Source: Erythrobacter sanguineus
GTDB lineage: Bacteria; Pseudomonadota; Alphaproteobacteria; Sphingomonadales; Sphingomonadaceae
DNA: 64,000 nucleotides
Assembly (NCBI GenBank): GCA_945878845.1
Contig: CAMCUB010000016.1
Coordinates: forward strand, 1 to 64,000
Direction: 5' to 3'
Made by a program: the position numbers and the translations under genes. The notes under the pieces are model-generated. The model did not search any database, had not been told where the DNA came from, and was given only the letters and a program-made list of their open reading frames with translations. Below are positions 51,678 to 60,405 of the stretch, one piece after another (positions within the stretch are counted from its first letter, which is position 1; the number at the start of each line of letters is the position of its first letter).

Positions 51678-52765
51678 CAGTCGAACACCACTACCGTGCG
51701 CGCGGAGTGCCCGGCGCGCATCGTGTTGAAGCCCTCGTTCACCTGCTCGAGCGTGATGCGCTCGGCGATGATCGTGTCGAGATCGAGCAGACCGCGCAGG
51801 TAGAAATCGACCAGACGCGGCAGATCGACCGGGAAGTGGTTCATCCCCATGATCGCGCCCATCAGCTTCTTGCCGCTGAGCAGGTCAAAGGCGCCGAGCC
51901 CGACCTTGCAGTCGAGCGGCATCATGCCGAGGATCACCGCAGTGCCCCCGCGCTTCAGCGAGGCGACCGCGAGATCGGCCGAGGCCTGACGCCCGACCGC
52001 CTCGATCCCCCAATCGACCCCGCCGCCGCTGATCGCGATGATCTGCTTGGCGGCATCTTCGGCGAGCGCATCGACGGTGTGGGTCGCGCCCAGTACTTCG
52101 GCGAGCGCGCGCTTTTCGGGGAGCGGATCGGCGGCGATGATCTTGCCTGCGCCGGCAATTTTCGCGGCGTTGATCGCGGCAAGGCCGACGCCCCCGCAGC
52201 CGACCACCAGCACGGTCTCACCCGGGGTGACCTTGCAGGCGTTGAAGATCGTCCCCGCGCCGGTCGTCACCGCGCAGCCGAGCAGGGCGGCGCGGTCGAA
52301 GGGCATGGCCTTGTCGATCGCCACACAAGCGTGTTCGTGGATCAGCATCTGTTCGGACAGCGCCGAGAGGTTGAGCATCTGCGCAACCGGCGCGCCATCG
52401 GTGAAGGCGATGCGCGGCGCTTCGCCCTTGCCGCGGCGGGTGTCGCCGCCGAGGCACAGTGCCATGCGGCCGGTGACGCAGAACTCGCAATGCCCGCAGA
52501 AGGCCGAGAGGCAGGAGACGACATGGTCGCCCGGCTTGACGGTCTGCACCTGCGATCCGACCGCGCGCACTACGCCCGCCGCCTCGTGCCCCGGAATGCA
52601 GGGGAGCGCGTGGGGGTAGTGCCCGTCGATGAAGTGCAGGTCCGAATGACATAGCCCGCAGGCTTTGGTGTCGATCAGGACTTCATGCGGGCCGGGCTCG
52701 GCATAAGTGACCTCGGCGATGCGAAGGCCTTGGCCGGGGGCTTCGAGAATGGCGGCTTTTGCCAA
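51677..52765 (-). CDS. Zinc-dependent alcohol dehydrogenase, class III-like
   Basis: 362 residues. Catalytic zinc ligands in KACGLCHSDLHF and PGHEAAG; structural zinc loop SAFCGHCEFCVTGRMALC. NAD motif VVGCGGVGLAAINAAK. The long chain with a segment before SALSEQMLIHEHACVAID places it nearer the long-chain/class III group than YahK. It probably oxidises a hydroxy intermediate for the kinase and dehydrogenase pair. Overlapped with the kinase gene. Confidence 0.9.
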   Translation of the reverse strand: MAKAAILEAPGQGLRIAEVTYAEPGPHEVLIDTKACGLCHSDLHFIDGHYPHALPCIPGHEAAGVVRAVGSQVQTVKPGDHVVSCLSAFCGHCEFCVTGRMALCLGGDTRRGKGEAPRIAFTDGAPVAQMLNLSALSEQMLIHEHACVAIDKAMPFDRAALLGCAVTTGAGTIFNACKVTPGETVLVVGCGGVGLAAINAAKIAGAGKIIAADPLPEKRALAEVLGATHTVDALAEDAAKQIIAISGGGVDWGIEAVGRQASADLAVASLKRGGTAVILGMMPLDCKVGLGAFDLLSGKKLMGAIMGMNHFPVDLPRLVDFYLRGLLDLDTIIAERITLEQVNEGFNTMRAGHSARTVVVFD

Positions 52766-52782
52766 AGGTGTTCTCCCATTTC

Positions 52783-52915
52783 CGCCCTCCTCTTGAGAGG
52801 AGGGCCGCGAGACTTGGTGAGCGCAGCGAACCTAGTCGCAGCGGGGTGGTGCCGCGGCGCTCGCTACGCTCGCCACCACCCCCCGACCCCCTCCTCTGAA
52901 GAGGAGGGGGAGTTA
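52783..52915. repeat. Family A palindromic element, copy 2 (inverted)
   Basis: The reverse complement of this 133-base stretch follows copy 1 (10501-10640) block by block: CCTCCTCTTCAGAGGAGGGG, GGTGGTGGCGAGCG, CACCACCCCGCTGCGACTAG, CAAGTCTCGCGGCCCTCC. Most differences are in the central hairpin loops. It separates the ACAD11-like gene from the alcohol dehydrogenase/kinase pair. Confidence 0.85.
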
Positions 52916-52933
52916 GGCGTCAGCGCGCCCCCA

Positions 52934-54271
52934 TCAACGAGCAACGCCCATGTCGCCCGAGCTGAAGCTCGGGGCGTCATTGGCCGCCCGCCCGTGGTTG
53001 CCGCGCAGGGCGTTCGCCGTCGGCCCCGGGACGGGGGCGTGCTTGGCGAATTCCATGTGCGCGATCGAGCGGGCGTGGACTTCGTCCGGCCCGTCGGCGA
53101 GGCGCAGAGTGCGCTGGTGGGCATAGGCCGAGGCAAGGCCGTAGTCTTCCGACACCCCGCCGCCGCCATGCGCCTGGATCGCGTCGTCGATGATCTTCAG
53201 CGCCATGTTGGGCGCCTGCACCTTGATCATCGCGATTTCCTGCTTGGCCGCCTTATTGCCGACCTTGTCCATCATGTCGGCTGCCTTGAGGCAGAGCAGA
53301 CGGGTCATGTCGATGTCGATGCGGGCGCGCGCGACGCGCTCTTCCCAGACCGAATGCTTGTAGACCGGCTTGCCGAACGCCTCGCGCTCCTGAAGGCGGC
53401 GGCACATCTTGGCGAGCGCCTCTTCGGCGACGCCGATGGTGCGCATGCAGTGGTGGATGCGGCCCGGCCCGAGGCGGCCTTGCGCGATCTCGAAACCGCG
53501 GCCTTCACCGAGCAGCACGTTGGCGACGGGGACGCGCACGTCCTTCATCTCGACTTCCATGTGACCGTGCGGGGCATCGTCATAGCCGAACACGGGGAGG
53601 TGCCTGAGGATGTTCACGCCGGGCGTGTCGATCGGCATCAGGACCTGCGATTGCTGCGCATGACGCTGCGATTCCGGATTGGTCTTGCCCATCACGATCG
53701 CGATCTTGCAGCGCGGATCGCCGAGGCCCGACGACCACCACTTGCGCCCGTTGATCACATAGTGATCGCCGTCGCGCTCGATCCGGGTCTCAATATTGGT
53801 CGCGTCCGAGGAGGCGGTATAGGGCTCGGTCATCAGGAAGGCCGAACGGATCTCGCCGTTCATCAGCGGGCGAAGCCACTCTTCCTTCTGCTCGCGGGTG
53901 CCGTAGCGATGGAAGACTTCCATGTTGCCGGTGTCGGGCGCTGAGCAGTTGAACACTTCAGACGCCCAGCCAAGACGGCCCATTTCCTCGGCGCACAGCG
54001 CATATTCGAGGTTGGTGAGGCCCGGGCCGTCGAATTCGAAGGTGTCGTCGACGTGGTGGTGGCTGTCATTGCGCGGCGGCATGAACAGGTTCCAGATCCC
54101 CGCTTCCTTGGCGATCTTCTTCTTGTCCTCGATGATCTGGATCACCTTCCAGCGGCTGCCCTCGGCATCCTGCGCCTTGTAGACATCCATGTTGGGGCGC
54201 ACGTGCGTCTCGATGAAATCGCGCACGCGGTCACGCCAATAGGCCTGCCGTTCGGTGGGTTCGAAATCCAT
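52934..54271 (-). CDS. ACAD11-like acyl-CoA dehydrogenase
   Basis: 445 residues. The sequence follows the dehydrogenase part of ACAD10/11 closely: [107 protein letters not shown]-like ending. Vertebrate ACAD10/11 fuse this domain to a kinase; here the kinase is a separate gene downstream. It is a flavoprotein that would act on 4-phosphoacyl-CoA or a related substrate. The last ~30 residues are a low-complexity tail. Confidence 0.92.
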   Translation of the reverse strand: MDFEPTERQAYWRDRVRDFIETHVRPNMDVYKAQDAEGSRWKVIQIIEDKKKIAKEAGIWNLFMPPRNDSHHHVDDTFEFDGPGLTNLEYALCAEEMGRLGWASEVFNCSAPDTGNMEVFHRYGTREQKEEWLRPLMNGEIRSAFLMTEPYTASSDATNIETRIERDGDHYVINGRKWWSSGLGDPRCKIAIVMGKTNPESQRHAQQSQVLMPIDTPGVNILRHLPVFGYDDAPHGHMEVEMKDVRVPVANVLLGEGRGFEIAQGRLGPGRIHHCMRTIGVAEEALAKMCRRLQEREAFGKPVYKHSVWEERVARARIDIDMTRLLCLKAADMMDKVGNKAAKQEIAMIKVQAPNMALKIIDDAIQAHGGGGVSEDYGLASAYAHQRTLRLADGPDEVHARSIAHMEFAKHAPVPGPTANALRGNHGRAANDAPSFSSGDMGVAR

Positions 54272-54353
54272 GGGGGGTTCCTCTCGTCCTCAGAAGTAAT
54301 CGAATCTTTGCGTGACCGTGGCAGAGCCTCACGCCCCCGCCAAGCTCTCATTT

Positions 54354-55784
54354 CTATGGCGTGACCACCCTGGCAAGCCCGCGCTCGCGGGCGATCCGGG
54401 CGGCGATGCGGGTCTCGTGATCGGCGCGGGTGATGGGGAAACGCGCAAGCCAGAAGGCCGCCGTCACCGCCAGCACCGTGGCCACGAGCAGATAGGCAAT
54501 CGCGAGATTGCGCACCACGTCGGGTGCGACCGCCGCTTGGGTTGTGCCCGGCGCGAGGCCCACGGTCTGCACGATCAGGCTGGTGAGCAGAATGCCCCCG
54601 CCGGTCGCGGCCTTGGTGACCAGCCAGTTGCCCGCATAGAACGTCCCCTCGGCGCGCTTGCCGGTGCGCTCCTCATAGGCCTCGACAATCTCGGCGACCA
54701 TCGAGGTGGCGGAGATGATCGTCACCACCCCGGCGGTATTGGCCGCGACCATGAAGCCCATGAACAGCGCGGTGGAGAGCACCGATCCGGTGGTCGGCCA
54801 AAGCCCCGTCAGGAACATGACATAAGGCGTCGCCGCGATGGCCAGCGTCACCAGCGATCCGGCCGCGCCGCTCATCGGCTTGCCGAAGCGGCGGTGGAGC
54901 GGGCCGACGATCAGGAACATCGCGATCACCGAAAGCCCCAGCGCCAGCGGGTAGAGCTTGAAGGCGAGCTCGCTGAACTGCCAGACATAGCGCGTGACAT
55001 AGAGCGTGATCGACAGCGACAGCCCGGTACTGACATGCGCCGCGAGCGCTCCGCAGGCGAAGATCACAAAGGCGCGCTCGCGGAAGGCGTCGAAGATTTC
55101 GCCGAAGGCGCGGGTGAGCGAGAAGGGCGGCGAGGTGGTCTCGGGCAGGCGCGCGACATAGCGGTGCTGGCCCAACGCCGAACCGATCACCGAGATTAGC
55201 ATGACAACGGCCCCGACCATCCCGAACAGCGCATAGCCATCAGGCTCGAGCTGGGATTGCGGGGTCGGCAGGAACACCGTGAAGGCCAGCACCGACATAG
55301 CCAGCCCGCCCATCCAGCCCGACAAGTAGCGGTAGCGGAACAGCGTGGTGCGCTCGACATAATCGGCGGTGATCTCGGGCACCATGCTGATCGAGGGCAC
55401 CTCGCAGGCCGACAGCAGCAGGCGCACGCCGACCGCCAGTGCAACGATCTCCCAGAAGCCCGGCACCCCGGTGAAAGGCGGGCTCCACAGCAGCGTCCAG
55501 GCCAGCGCCAGCGGCAGCGGTGCGATATAGAGCCACGGCAGGCGGCGGCCCCAGCGGGTATAGGTGCGGTCGCACAAGTGCCCGATCAGCGGATCGACCA
55601 GCGCGTCGATCACCAGCGCCGTCGCCAGCGCCGCGCCGACGATCCCGGCATCCACGCCCAGCACCAGATTGTAGAACGGCAGCAGGAAGAACGAGAAACC
55701 GCCGTCCTTCACCCCGAAGGCCACCGCGCCGAAGCCGTGCATCAGTTTGAGCCGCAAGGGGAGCGGCCCGGTGATCATGCTCAT
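54354..55784 (-). CDS. GPH-type (glycoside/cation symporter-like) MFS transporter
   Basis: 476 residues, 12 predicted helices. The helix 2/3 loop DALVDPLIGHLCDRTYTRWG with RRLPWLYIAPLPLAL is the GPH (MelB-like) hallmark. Many such proteins in alphaproteobacteria sit beside lipid or steroid catabolic genes rather than sugar genes, which fits here. Substrate unknown. 82 bases upstream of the ACAD11-like gene on the same strand; divergent from the second acyl-CoA dehydrogenase operon. Confidence 0.88.
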   Translation of the reverse strand: MSMITGPLPLRLKLMHGFGAVAFGVKDGGFSFFLLPFYNLVLGVDAGIVGAALATALVIDALVDPLIGHLCDRTYTRWGRRLPWLYIAPLPLALAWTLLWSPPFTGVPGFWEIVALAVGVRLLLSACEVPSISMVPEITADYVERTTLFRYRYLSGWMGGLAMSVLAFTVFLPTPQSQLEPDGYALFGMVGAVVMLISVIGSALGQHRYVARLPETTSPPFSLTRAFGEIFDAFRERAFVIFACGALAAHVSTGLSLSITLYVTRYVWQFSELAFKLYPLALGLSVIAMFLIVGPLHRRFGKPMSGAAGSLVTLAIAATPYVMFLTGLWPTTGSVLSTALFMGFMVAANTAGVVTIISATSMVAEIVEAYEERTGKRAEGTFYAGNWLVTKAATGGGILLTSLIVQTVGLAPGTTQAAVAPDVVRNLAIAYLLVATVLAVTAAFWLARFPITRADHETRIAARIARERGLARVVTP

Positions 55785-55881
55785 CCGGCCCGCACCTTGT
55801 CGCAGTGCATTCTGCCGATTCCGGCCACGTTGCTCTCTCCCATTTCGGTTTCGAACCTAGACCGATTGGCCCGCGCGTCAA

Positions 55882-55907
55882 TTGCCGTCAGGCTGACGCT
55901 ACGGCAA
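55882..55907. promoter_or_regulatory. Palindromic candidate operator between two catabolic operons
   Basis: TTGCCGT-cagg-ctg-acgct-ACGGCAA: outer arms TTGCCGT (55882-55888) and ACGGCAA (55901-55907), with an inner CGTCA/TGACG pair. A related ACGTAAGCGTCA lies at 55956-55967 beside the acyl-CoA dehydrogenase start. The shape recalls operators of TetR- or MerR-type fatty-acid regulators, but the regulator is not in the window. Confidence 0.45.
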
Positions 55908-55995
55908 CCGATGCAGGCATATTGGATGCTTGCAGGGCCATGCAAATTGCTCCTAACGTAAGCGTCAAGTGAGAGACGAGAGAGGAGAGTCGGTC

Positions 55996-57189
55996 ATGGC
56001 CGATCTTGAGCAATTCCGCAGTGAAACCCGCAGCTGGCTTGAAGCCAACTGCCCGCCCGAAATGCGCGAGCCGGTGCGCGGTGAGGACGACATCTACTGG
56101 GGCGGCCGCCGCGCCACCTTCAAGAACGATGCGCAAAAGGCGTGGCTCGAGGCGTGCATCGCCAAGGGCTATACTGTGCCGATGTGGCCCAAGGCCTATG
56201 GCGGCGCGGGGCTCAGCCCGGCAGAAGCCAAGGTGCTGCGCGAGGAAATGGGCCGCATCAACGCCCGCCCGCCGCTCTCGTCCTTCGGCATCTGGATGCT
56301 CGGCCCGGCGCTGCTGCACTTCGGCACGGAAGGGCAGAAGCAGCGCTTTCTCAACGAGATCGCCCGCGGCGAAATCCGCTGGTGTCAGGGTTATTCGGAA
56401 CCGGGCTCGGGCTCGGACCTCGTCAGCTTGCAGACCTTCGGCGAGGACAAGGGCGACCATTGGGTCGTCAACGGCCAGAAGATCTGGACCTCCTACGCCG
56501 ACCACGCCGACTGGATCTTCTGCCTCGTCCGCACCGACAAGGCCGACAAGTATCAGGGCATCACCTTCATGCTGTTCGACATGGCGAGCGAAGGCGTGAC
56601 CACCAAGCCGATCCTGCTGATCAGCGGCTCCTCGCCGTTCTGCGAGACCTTCTTCGACAATGTCTCGGTGCCCAAGTCCTATGGCGATGATTGCCCGGCG
56701 CAGGTCGGCACGATCAACCGCGGCTGGGACGTCGCCAAGTATCTCCTCGGCCACGAGCGCGAGATGATCTCGGGCGCGGACGGCGGCGAGCGTGCGGCGG
56801 CGATCGGCGCGATGATGAAGCGCCATGCGGCGAAGCTCGGCGATGATCTTGACCCGGTGCTGCGCGCGGAACTCGCCAATTTCGATGTCGACGCGCTGGC
56901 CTATGCCGCGATGGGCGAGAAGTTCCTCGACGAGATCAAGGTCGGCAAGGCGCACCCCGCGCAGCCGAACATGATGAAATACGCCGGCACCGAGCTCAAC
57001 AAGCGCCGCCACGAGCTGATGATGGCGGTCGGCGGCTCGCGCAGTCTCGAATGGGAAAGCGAGGCGACCGAGAAGGGCAAGCCCGCCAAAAACTGGCTGC
57101 GCACCAAGGCCAACTCGATCGAGGGCGGCACGAGCGAGGTGATGCTCAACGTCATCGCCAAGCGCATCCTCGATTTGCCGGGGGCTTGA
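55996..57189 (+). CDS. Acyl-CoA dehydrogenase, family member 1
   Basis: 397 residues from ATG 55996 with AGGAGAG upstream. ACAD motifs: WCQGYSEPGSGSDLVSLQTF, GQKIWTSYADHADWIFCLVR, and the C-terminal SIEGGTSEVMLNVIAKRILD. The early AYGGAGLSPAEAKVLREEMG is typical of the larger-substrate branch that works as heteromers with a second ACAD in steroid or bile-acid side-chain degradation. The paired ACAD directly downstream supports a heteromer. Confidence 0.92.
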   Translation: MADLEQFRSETRSWLEANCPPEMREPVRGEDDIYWGGRRATFKNDAQKAWLEACIAKGYTVPMWPKAYGGAGLSPAEAKVLREEMGRINARPPLSSFGIWMLGPALLHFGTEGQKQRFLNEIARGEIRWCQGYSEPGSGSDLVSLQTFGEDKGDHWVVNGQKIWTSYADHADWIFCLVRTDKADKYQGITFMLFDMASEGVTTKPILLISGSSPFCETFFDNVSVPKSYGDDCPAQVGTINRGWDVAKYLLGHEREMISGADGGERAAAIGAMMKRHAAKLGDDLDPVLRAELANFDVDALAYAAMGEKFLDEIKVGKAHPAQPNMMKYAGTELNKRRHELMMAVGGSRSLEWESEATEKGKPAKNWLRTKANSIEGGTSEVMLNVIAKRILDLPGA

Positions 57190-57196
57190 TGGAAGC

Positions 57197-57277
57197 GTCG
57201 CCCCGGACTTGATCCGGGGCCGCTATCGCCCTTGGCGCCAAGATCACAGCGGTCCCGGGTCAAGCCCGGGATGACGG
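57197..57277. repeat. Family B palindromic repeat, copy 2
   Basis: GCCCCGGACTTGATCCGGGGC (57200-57220 approx.) faces TCCCGGGTCAAGCCCGGGA (about 57253-57271) followed by TGACGG. Fills the 115-base gap between the two acyl-CoA dehydrogenase genes. Confidence 0.85.
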
Positions 57278-57304
57278 ACAGAATTTCCGGGAGAGGGAAA
57301 ACCA

Positions 57305-58444
57305 ATGCCCCTGTATCACAATGAAGATCAGGCGATGCTCGCCGACACCGCGCGCGGGTTCATTGCCGAGGAAGGCAATATCGCCAAGCAGCTGCGCCAC
57401 TGGCGCGACCGCAACTGCAAGGACGGCTTCGGCCATGCCCTGTGGAAGCAGATGGCCGAGATGGGCTTTACCGGCATGCTGGTCGAGGAAGCCGACGGCG
57501 GGCTCGGGATGGGCCATGTCGAAGCGGGGATCGTGCTCGAGGAAATCGGCCGCAATCTGACGCCTTCGCCGTTCCTGACGTCGTCGGTGCTGGCAGCGAC
57601 GGCGCTCAAGCACGGGTCGGCGGACCTGAAGGGCCGCTACCTACCCGGCCTGATTGCGGGCGATTCCGTGTTTGCGGTGGCGATTGACGAGACCGCCAAG
57701 CACCGACCCTCGCGCATCACCACCCGCGCCGAAAAGTCGGGCAACGGGTTCAAGCTGTCGGGCGCCAAGAGCTTCGTCATCCACGGCAGCAGCGCCGACA
57801 TGATCGTGGTCGCCGCGCGCACGGCGGGGGGCGACGATGATGCGGACGGCATCACGCTCTTCGCAGTGCCCAAGGACGCGGCGGGCATGAGCCATGATGC
57901 CGTGCGGCTGGTCGATAGCTCGATGGCCACCCACACCAAGTTTGACGGCGTCGAGCTCGACGGCGACGCTGTGATCGGCGAGATCGACGGCGGGCGCGCC
58001 GTGCTCGATGCCATGCTGGTCGCGGGCCGCGTCGGCGCTGCCGCCGAGGGCGTGGGCGTCGCGCGCGGGGCGATGGACATGACGGTCGATTACCTCAAGC
58101 AGCGCAAGCAGTTCGGCAAGCTGATCGGCGAATTCCAGGCGCTCCAGCACCGCGCCAGCCACCTCTATTCCGAGGTCGAGATCGCCCGCGCGGTGACCAT
58201 CAAGGCGCAGCAATTGCTCGACGGCGGATCGGCCCACGCCGACCTGATGGCGAGCGTCGCCAAGGCCAAGGTCGCCAAGACCGCGCGCCTCGCGGTGCAG
58301 GAAGGCGTGCAGATGCACGGCGGCATCGGCATGACCGACGAATACGACATCGGCCTCTACATGAAGCGCGACCGCGCGCTGGCCGAATTCCTCGGCGACG
58401 CCAACTTCCACACGGGCCGCGTGGCGGAACTGAGCGGGTACTAG
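57305..58444 (+). CDS. Acyl-CoA dehydrogenase, family member 2
   Basis: 379 residues. FAD/ACAD pattern: GFTGMLVEEADGGLGMGHVE, SGAKSFVIHGSSADMIVVAA, VDYLKQRKQFGKLIGEFQAL (Arg/Gln of the FAD-binding helix), MHGGIGMTDEYDIGLYMKRD. The active-site Glu position after the FAD helix is not obvious, as in non-catalytic partners of heteromeric ACADs. GGGAGAGGG precedes ATG 57305. Likely forms a complex with the upstream ACAD. Confidence 0.9.
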   Translation: MPLYHNEDQAMLADTARGFIAEEGNIAKQLRHWRDRNCKDGFGHALWKQMAEMGFTGMLVEEADGGLGMGHVEAGIVLEEIGRNLTPSPFLTSSVLAATALKHGSADLKGRYLPGLIAGDSVFAVAIDETAKHRPSRITTRAEKSGNGFKLSGAKSFVIHGSSADMIVVAARTAGGDDDADGITLFAVPKDAAGMSHDAVRLVDSSMATHTKFDGVELDGDAVIGEIDGGRAVLDAMLVAGRVGAAAEGVGVARGAMDMTVDYLKQRKQFGKLIGEFQALQHRASHLYSEVEIARAVTIKAQQLLDGGSAHADLMASVAKAKVAKTARLAVQEGVQMHGGIGMTDEYDIGLYMKRDRALAEFLGDANFHTGRVAELSGY

Positions 58445-58449
58445 GCCGA

Positions 58450-58541
58450 TGTCGTCTCCCCGGGCTTGACCCGGGGCCCCGCTTCTTTCTCGCGGCGGGC
58501 AAAAAAGTGAGCGGGATCCCGGGTCAAGCCCGGGAAGACGG
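58450..58541. repeat. Family B palindromic repeat, copy 3
   Basis: TCCCCGGGCTTGACCCGGGG (about 58456-58475) faces ATCCCGGGTCAAGCCCGGGA (about 58516-58535), followed by AGACGG. Fills the gap between the second acyl-CoA dehydrogenase and the SDR. Confidence 0.85.
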
Positions 58542-58552
58542 AGAGATTTCAA

Positions 58553-59365
58553 ATGGACCTAAAATCACTATTCAGCCTCGAAGGCCGCATCGCCCTCGTC
58601 ACCGGGGGCAGCCGCGGGATCGGCAAGATGTTCGTCGAGGGGCTCCTCGCGGCAGGCTGCGCGCGGGTCTATATCTCGGCGCGCAAGGTCGAGCAGATGC
58701 AGGCGACCATCGATGAATTCGGCGCGGATCGCGTCATCGGCATCCCCGCCGACCTCTCGCAGATGGACGGCATGGTGAGCCTCGCCAATGAAATGAAGGC
58801 GCGCGAGAGCCATCTCGACATCCTCATCAACAATGCTGGCGCGGCGTGGGGCCAGCCCTATCTCGAATTCTCCGAGGCCGGCTGGCACCGGACGATGGAT
58901 TTGAACGTCAAGACGCCGTTCTTCCTCACCCAGAAGCTCCACGACCTGCTGGTCGCAGGCGGCAAGCAGGGGCACCCGGCCAAGGTGATCCACGTCTCCT
59001 CGATCGATGGCCAGCGGATCAACCCGTGGGAGACCTATGCCTATCAGGCGTCGAAGGCGGCGGTGATCCAGCTCACCCGGCGCATGGCCGCGCGGCTGAT
59101 CCAGGACAATATCGTTGTCTCCTCGATCGCGCCGGGCGCTTTCCCCTCCGAGATGAACAAGGCCGCCAAGGATGCGCCCGACGCATCGGCGAGCGGCATC
59201 CCCGCCAAGCGCATCGGCACCGCCGAAGACATGGCGGCGGCCGCGATCTACCTGTGCAGCCGCGCGGGCGATTATGTGGTGGGCGACACGCTCACGGTCG
59301 ACGGCGGCGTGGTCAACGCGCTGCTCCCCAATCACTTCGCCGATCCGAGCGGCGGCGGGCACTGA
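58553..59365 (+). CDS. Short-chain dehydrogenase/reductase, RhlG/FabG-like
   Basis: 270 residues with all classical SDR motifs: VTGGSRGIG (16-24), NNAG (about 92-95), Ser in VIHVSSIDG, and YQASK (Tyr-x3-Lys). ARKVEQM after strand 2 favours NADPH. Sequence context fits 3-oxoacyl reductase-type members, including the RhlG group. Third gene of the ACAD-ACAD-SDR set, which is closed by a strong terminator. Confidence 0.9.
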   Translation: MDLKSLFSLEGRIALVTGGSRGIGKMFVEGLLAAGCARVYISARKVEQMQATIDEFGADRVIGIPADLSQMDGMVSLANEMKARESHLDILINNAGAAWGQPYLEFSEAGWHRTMDLNVKTPFFLTQKLHDLLVAGGKQGHPAKVIHVSSIDGQRINPWETYAYQASKAAVIQLTRRMAARLIQDNIVVSSIAPGAFPSEMNKAAKDAPDASASGIPAKRIGTAEDMAAAAIYLCSRAGDYVVGDTLTVDGGVVNALLPNHFADPSGGGH

Positions 59366-59386
59366 TTGGCGCCGCGATCGCTAGAC

Positions 59387-59420
59387 AAAAGGGCCGCCGG
59401 ATCGCTCCGGCGGCCCTTTT
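59387..59420 (+). terminator. Strong intrinsic terminator closing the ACAD-ACAD-SDR operon
   Basis: AAAAGGGCCGCCGG (59387-59400), loop ATCGCT, CCGGCGGCCCTTTT (59407-59420): a perfect 14-pair stem ending in a T run, 21 bases after the SDR stop. The A run upstream makes it work in both directions. Confidence 0.92.
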
Positions 59421-59499
59421 CGTGCGCCGCTTCGGCGATTGCGGCCCTGTCCGGTTCGGCATAGACTGACGCCTCGTCACAGTTGCGAGGGCCGCAAAA

Positions 59500-60159
59500 A
59501 TGCTCCGATTCCCCAAGACTTTGATCGGGGCCTGCGGGCTGGCGCTGATGCTGCCGGGGGCGGTGTTCGCACAGCAACCGGCCGAGCCCCCACTGGCACC
59601 CGCGCCCCCTCCGTCCCCCGAAGCGCCGCCAGCCGGAAAGGACGAGGAGTTCCTGCTCGACGAGGCTCCTGCCGCGCCTGCCGAAGTCTCGCCCGAAATC
59701 ACCACCATCCTCGAGCAGATGGACCAGGTGATCAAGGCGATCGATGCCAAGGCGGAGCGCAGCGGCAACAGCTGGCAGTTCACGCTGCAGGAGCGGGTGA
59801 AGGTGGTCGTCACTGATACCACCGCCGGGCGGATGCGGATCATCACCCCGATCGCGCTAGTCGCCGAACTGACCGAGGGCGGCATGCAGCGCCTGATGCA
59901 GGCCAATTTCGATACCGCTCTCGACGCGCGCTATGCGGTGGCGCAGGGCCTTGTGTGGGGTGCGTTCATCCATCCGCTCGACTCGCTCACCACCCGCGAT
60001 TTTGCTGCAGGGATTCTCCAGACCCATGCCATCGGCGAGACCTTCGGCACCACCTATTCGAGCGGTGCGATCAGCTATGGCGGGGGTGACAGCAGTGCGA
60101 TCTACGAAGAGCAGCTAAAGGAGCTGCTGGAAGAGATCGAACGCAACTCTTCGACCTGA
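59500..60159 (+). CDS. Secreted protein of unknown function, YbjN/CesT-like fold suspected
   Basis: 219 residues. Signal peptide (IGACGLALMLPGAVFAQ) and a Pro/Ala-rich linker to residue 65. Then a single domain: LEQMDQVIKAIDAKAERSGN, WQFTLQERVKVVVTDTTAGR, RLMQANFDTALDARYAVAQG, WGAFIHPLDSLTTRDFAAGI. The helix-strand order resembles the YbjN/CesT chaperone-like fold. The Gly/Ser stretch and acidic helix at the end are extra. No firm function. Confidence 0.7.
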   Translation: MLRFPKTLIGACGLALMLPGAVFAQQPAEPPLAPAPPPSPEAPPAGKDEEFLLDEAPAAPAEVSPEITTILEQMDQVIKAIDAKAERSGNSWQFTLQERVKVVVTDTTAGRMRIITPIALVAELTEGGMQRLMQANFDTALDARYAVAQGLVWGAFIHPLDSLTTRDFAAGILQTHAIGETFGTTYSSGAISYGGGDSSAIYEEQLKELLEEIERNSST

Positions 60160-60190
60160 TCGCCGATCTCCGGCGCTCGCCCAAAAAAGA

Positions 60191-60223
60191 GGCCCACATC
60201 CCCTCTCACAAGGAATGTGGGCC
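60191..60223 (-). terminator. Minus-strand-oriented intrinsic terminator with no assigned gene
   Basis: GGCCCACAT (60191-60199) pairs with ATGTGGGCC (60215-60223). Read on the minus strand the stem is followed by CTCTTTTTTGG, a good U run; on the plus strand no U run follows. Both flanking genes are on the plus strand, so it would end an antisense or small RNA started in 60224-60405 or within the Crp/Fnr gene. The rest of this 246-base gap shows nothing clear. Confidence 0.55.
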
Positions 60224-60405
60224 TAAGAGGCAGGGGAGAATTGCTCCCCCGCCCGGGTCGCACCTTCCCTATCGCGCATAGCCTCAGCGCCGTCTGTGAT
60301 GGCCATCACGGCTTTGCGCGGCGGCGCGATTTATTCTGACCCCCGTCAGCCGTTGCCGGGGGTCTTCAGCGCCCCTATCCACGGCGATCACAGGGGGCTC
60401 TCATA

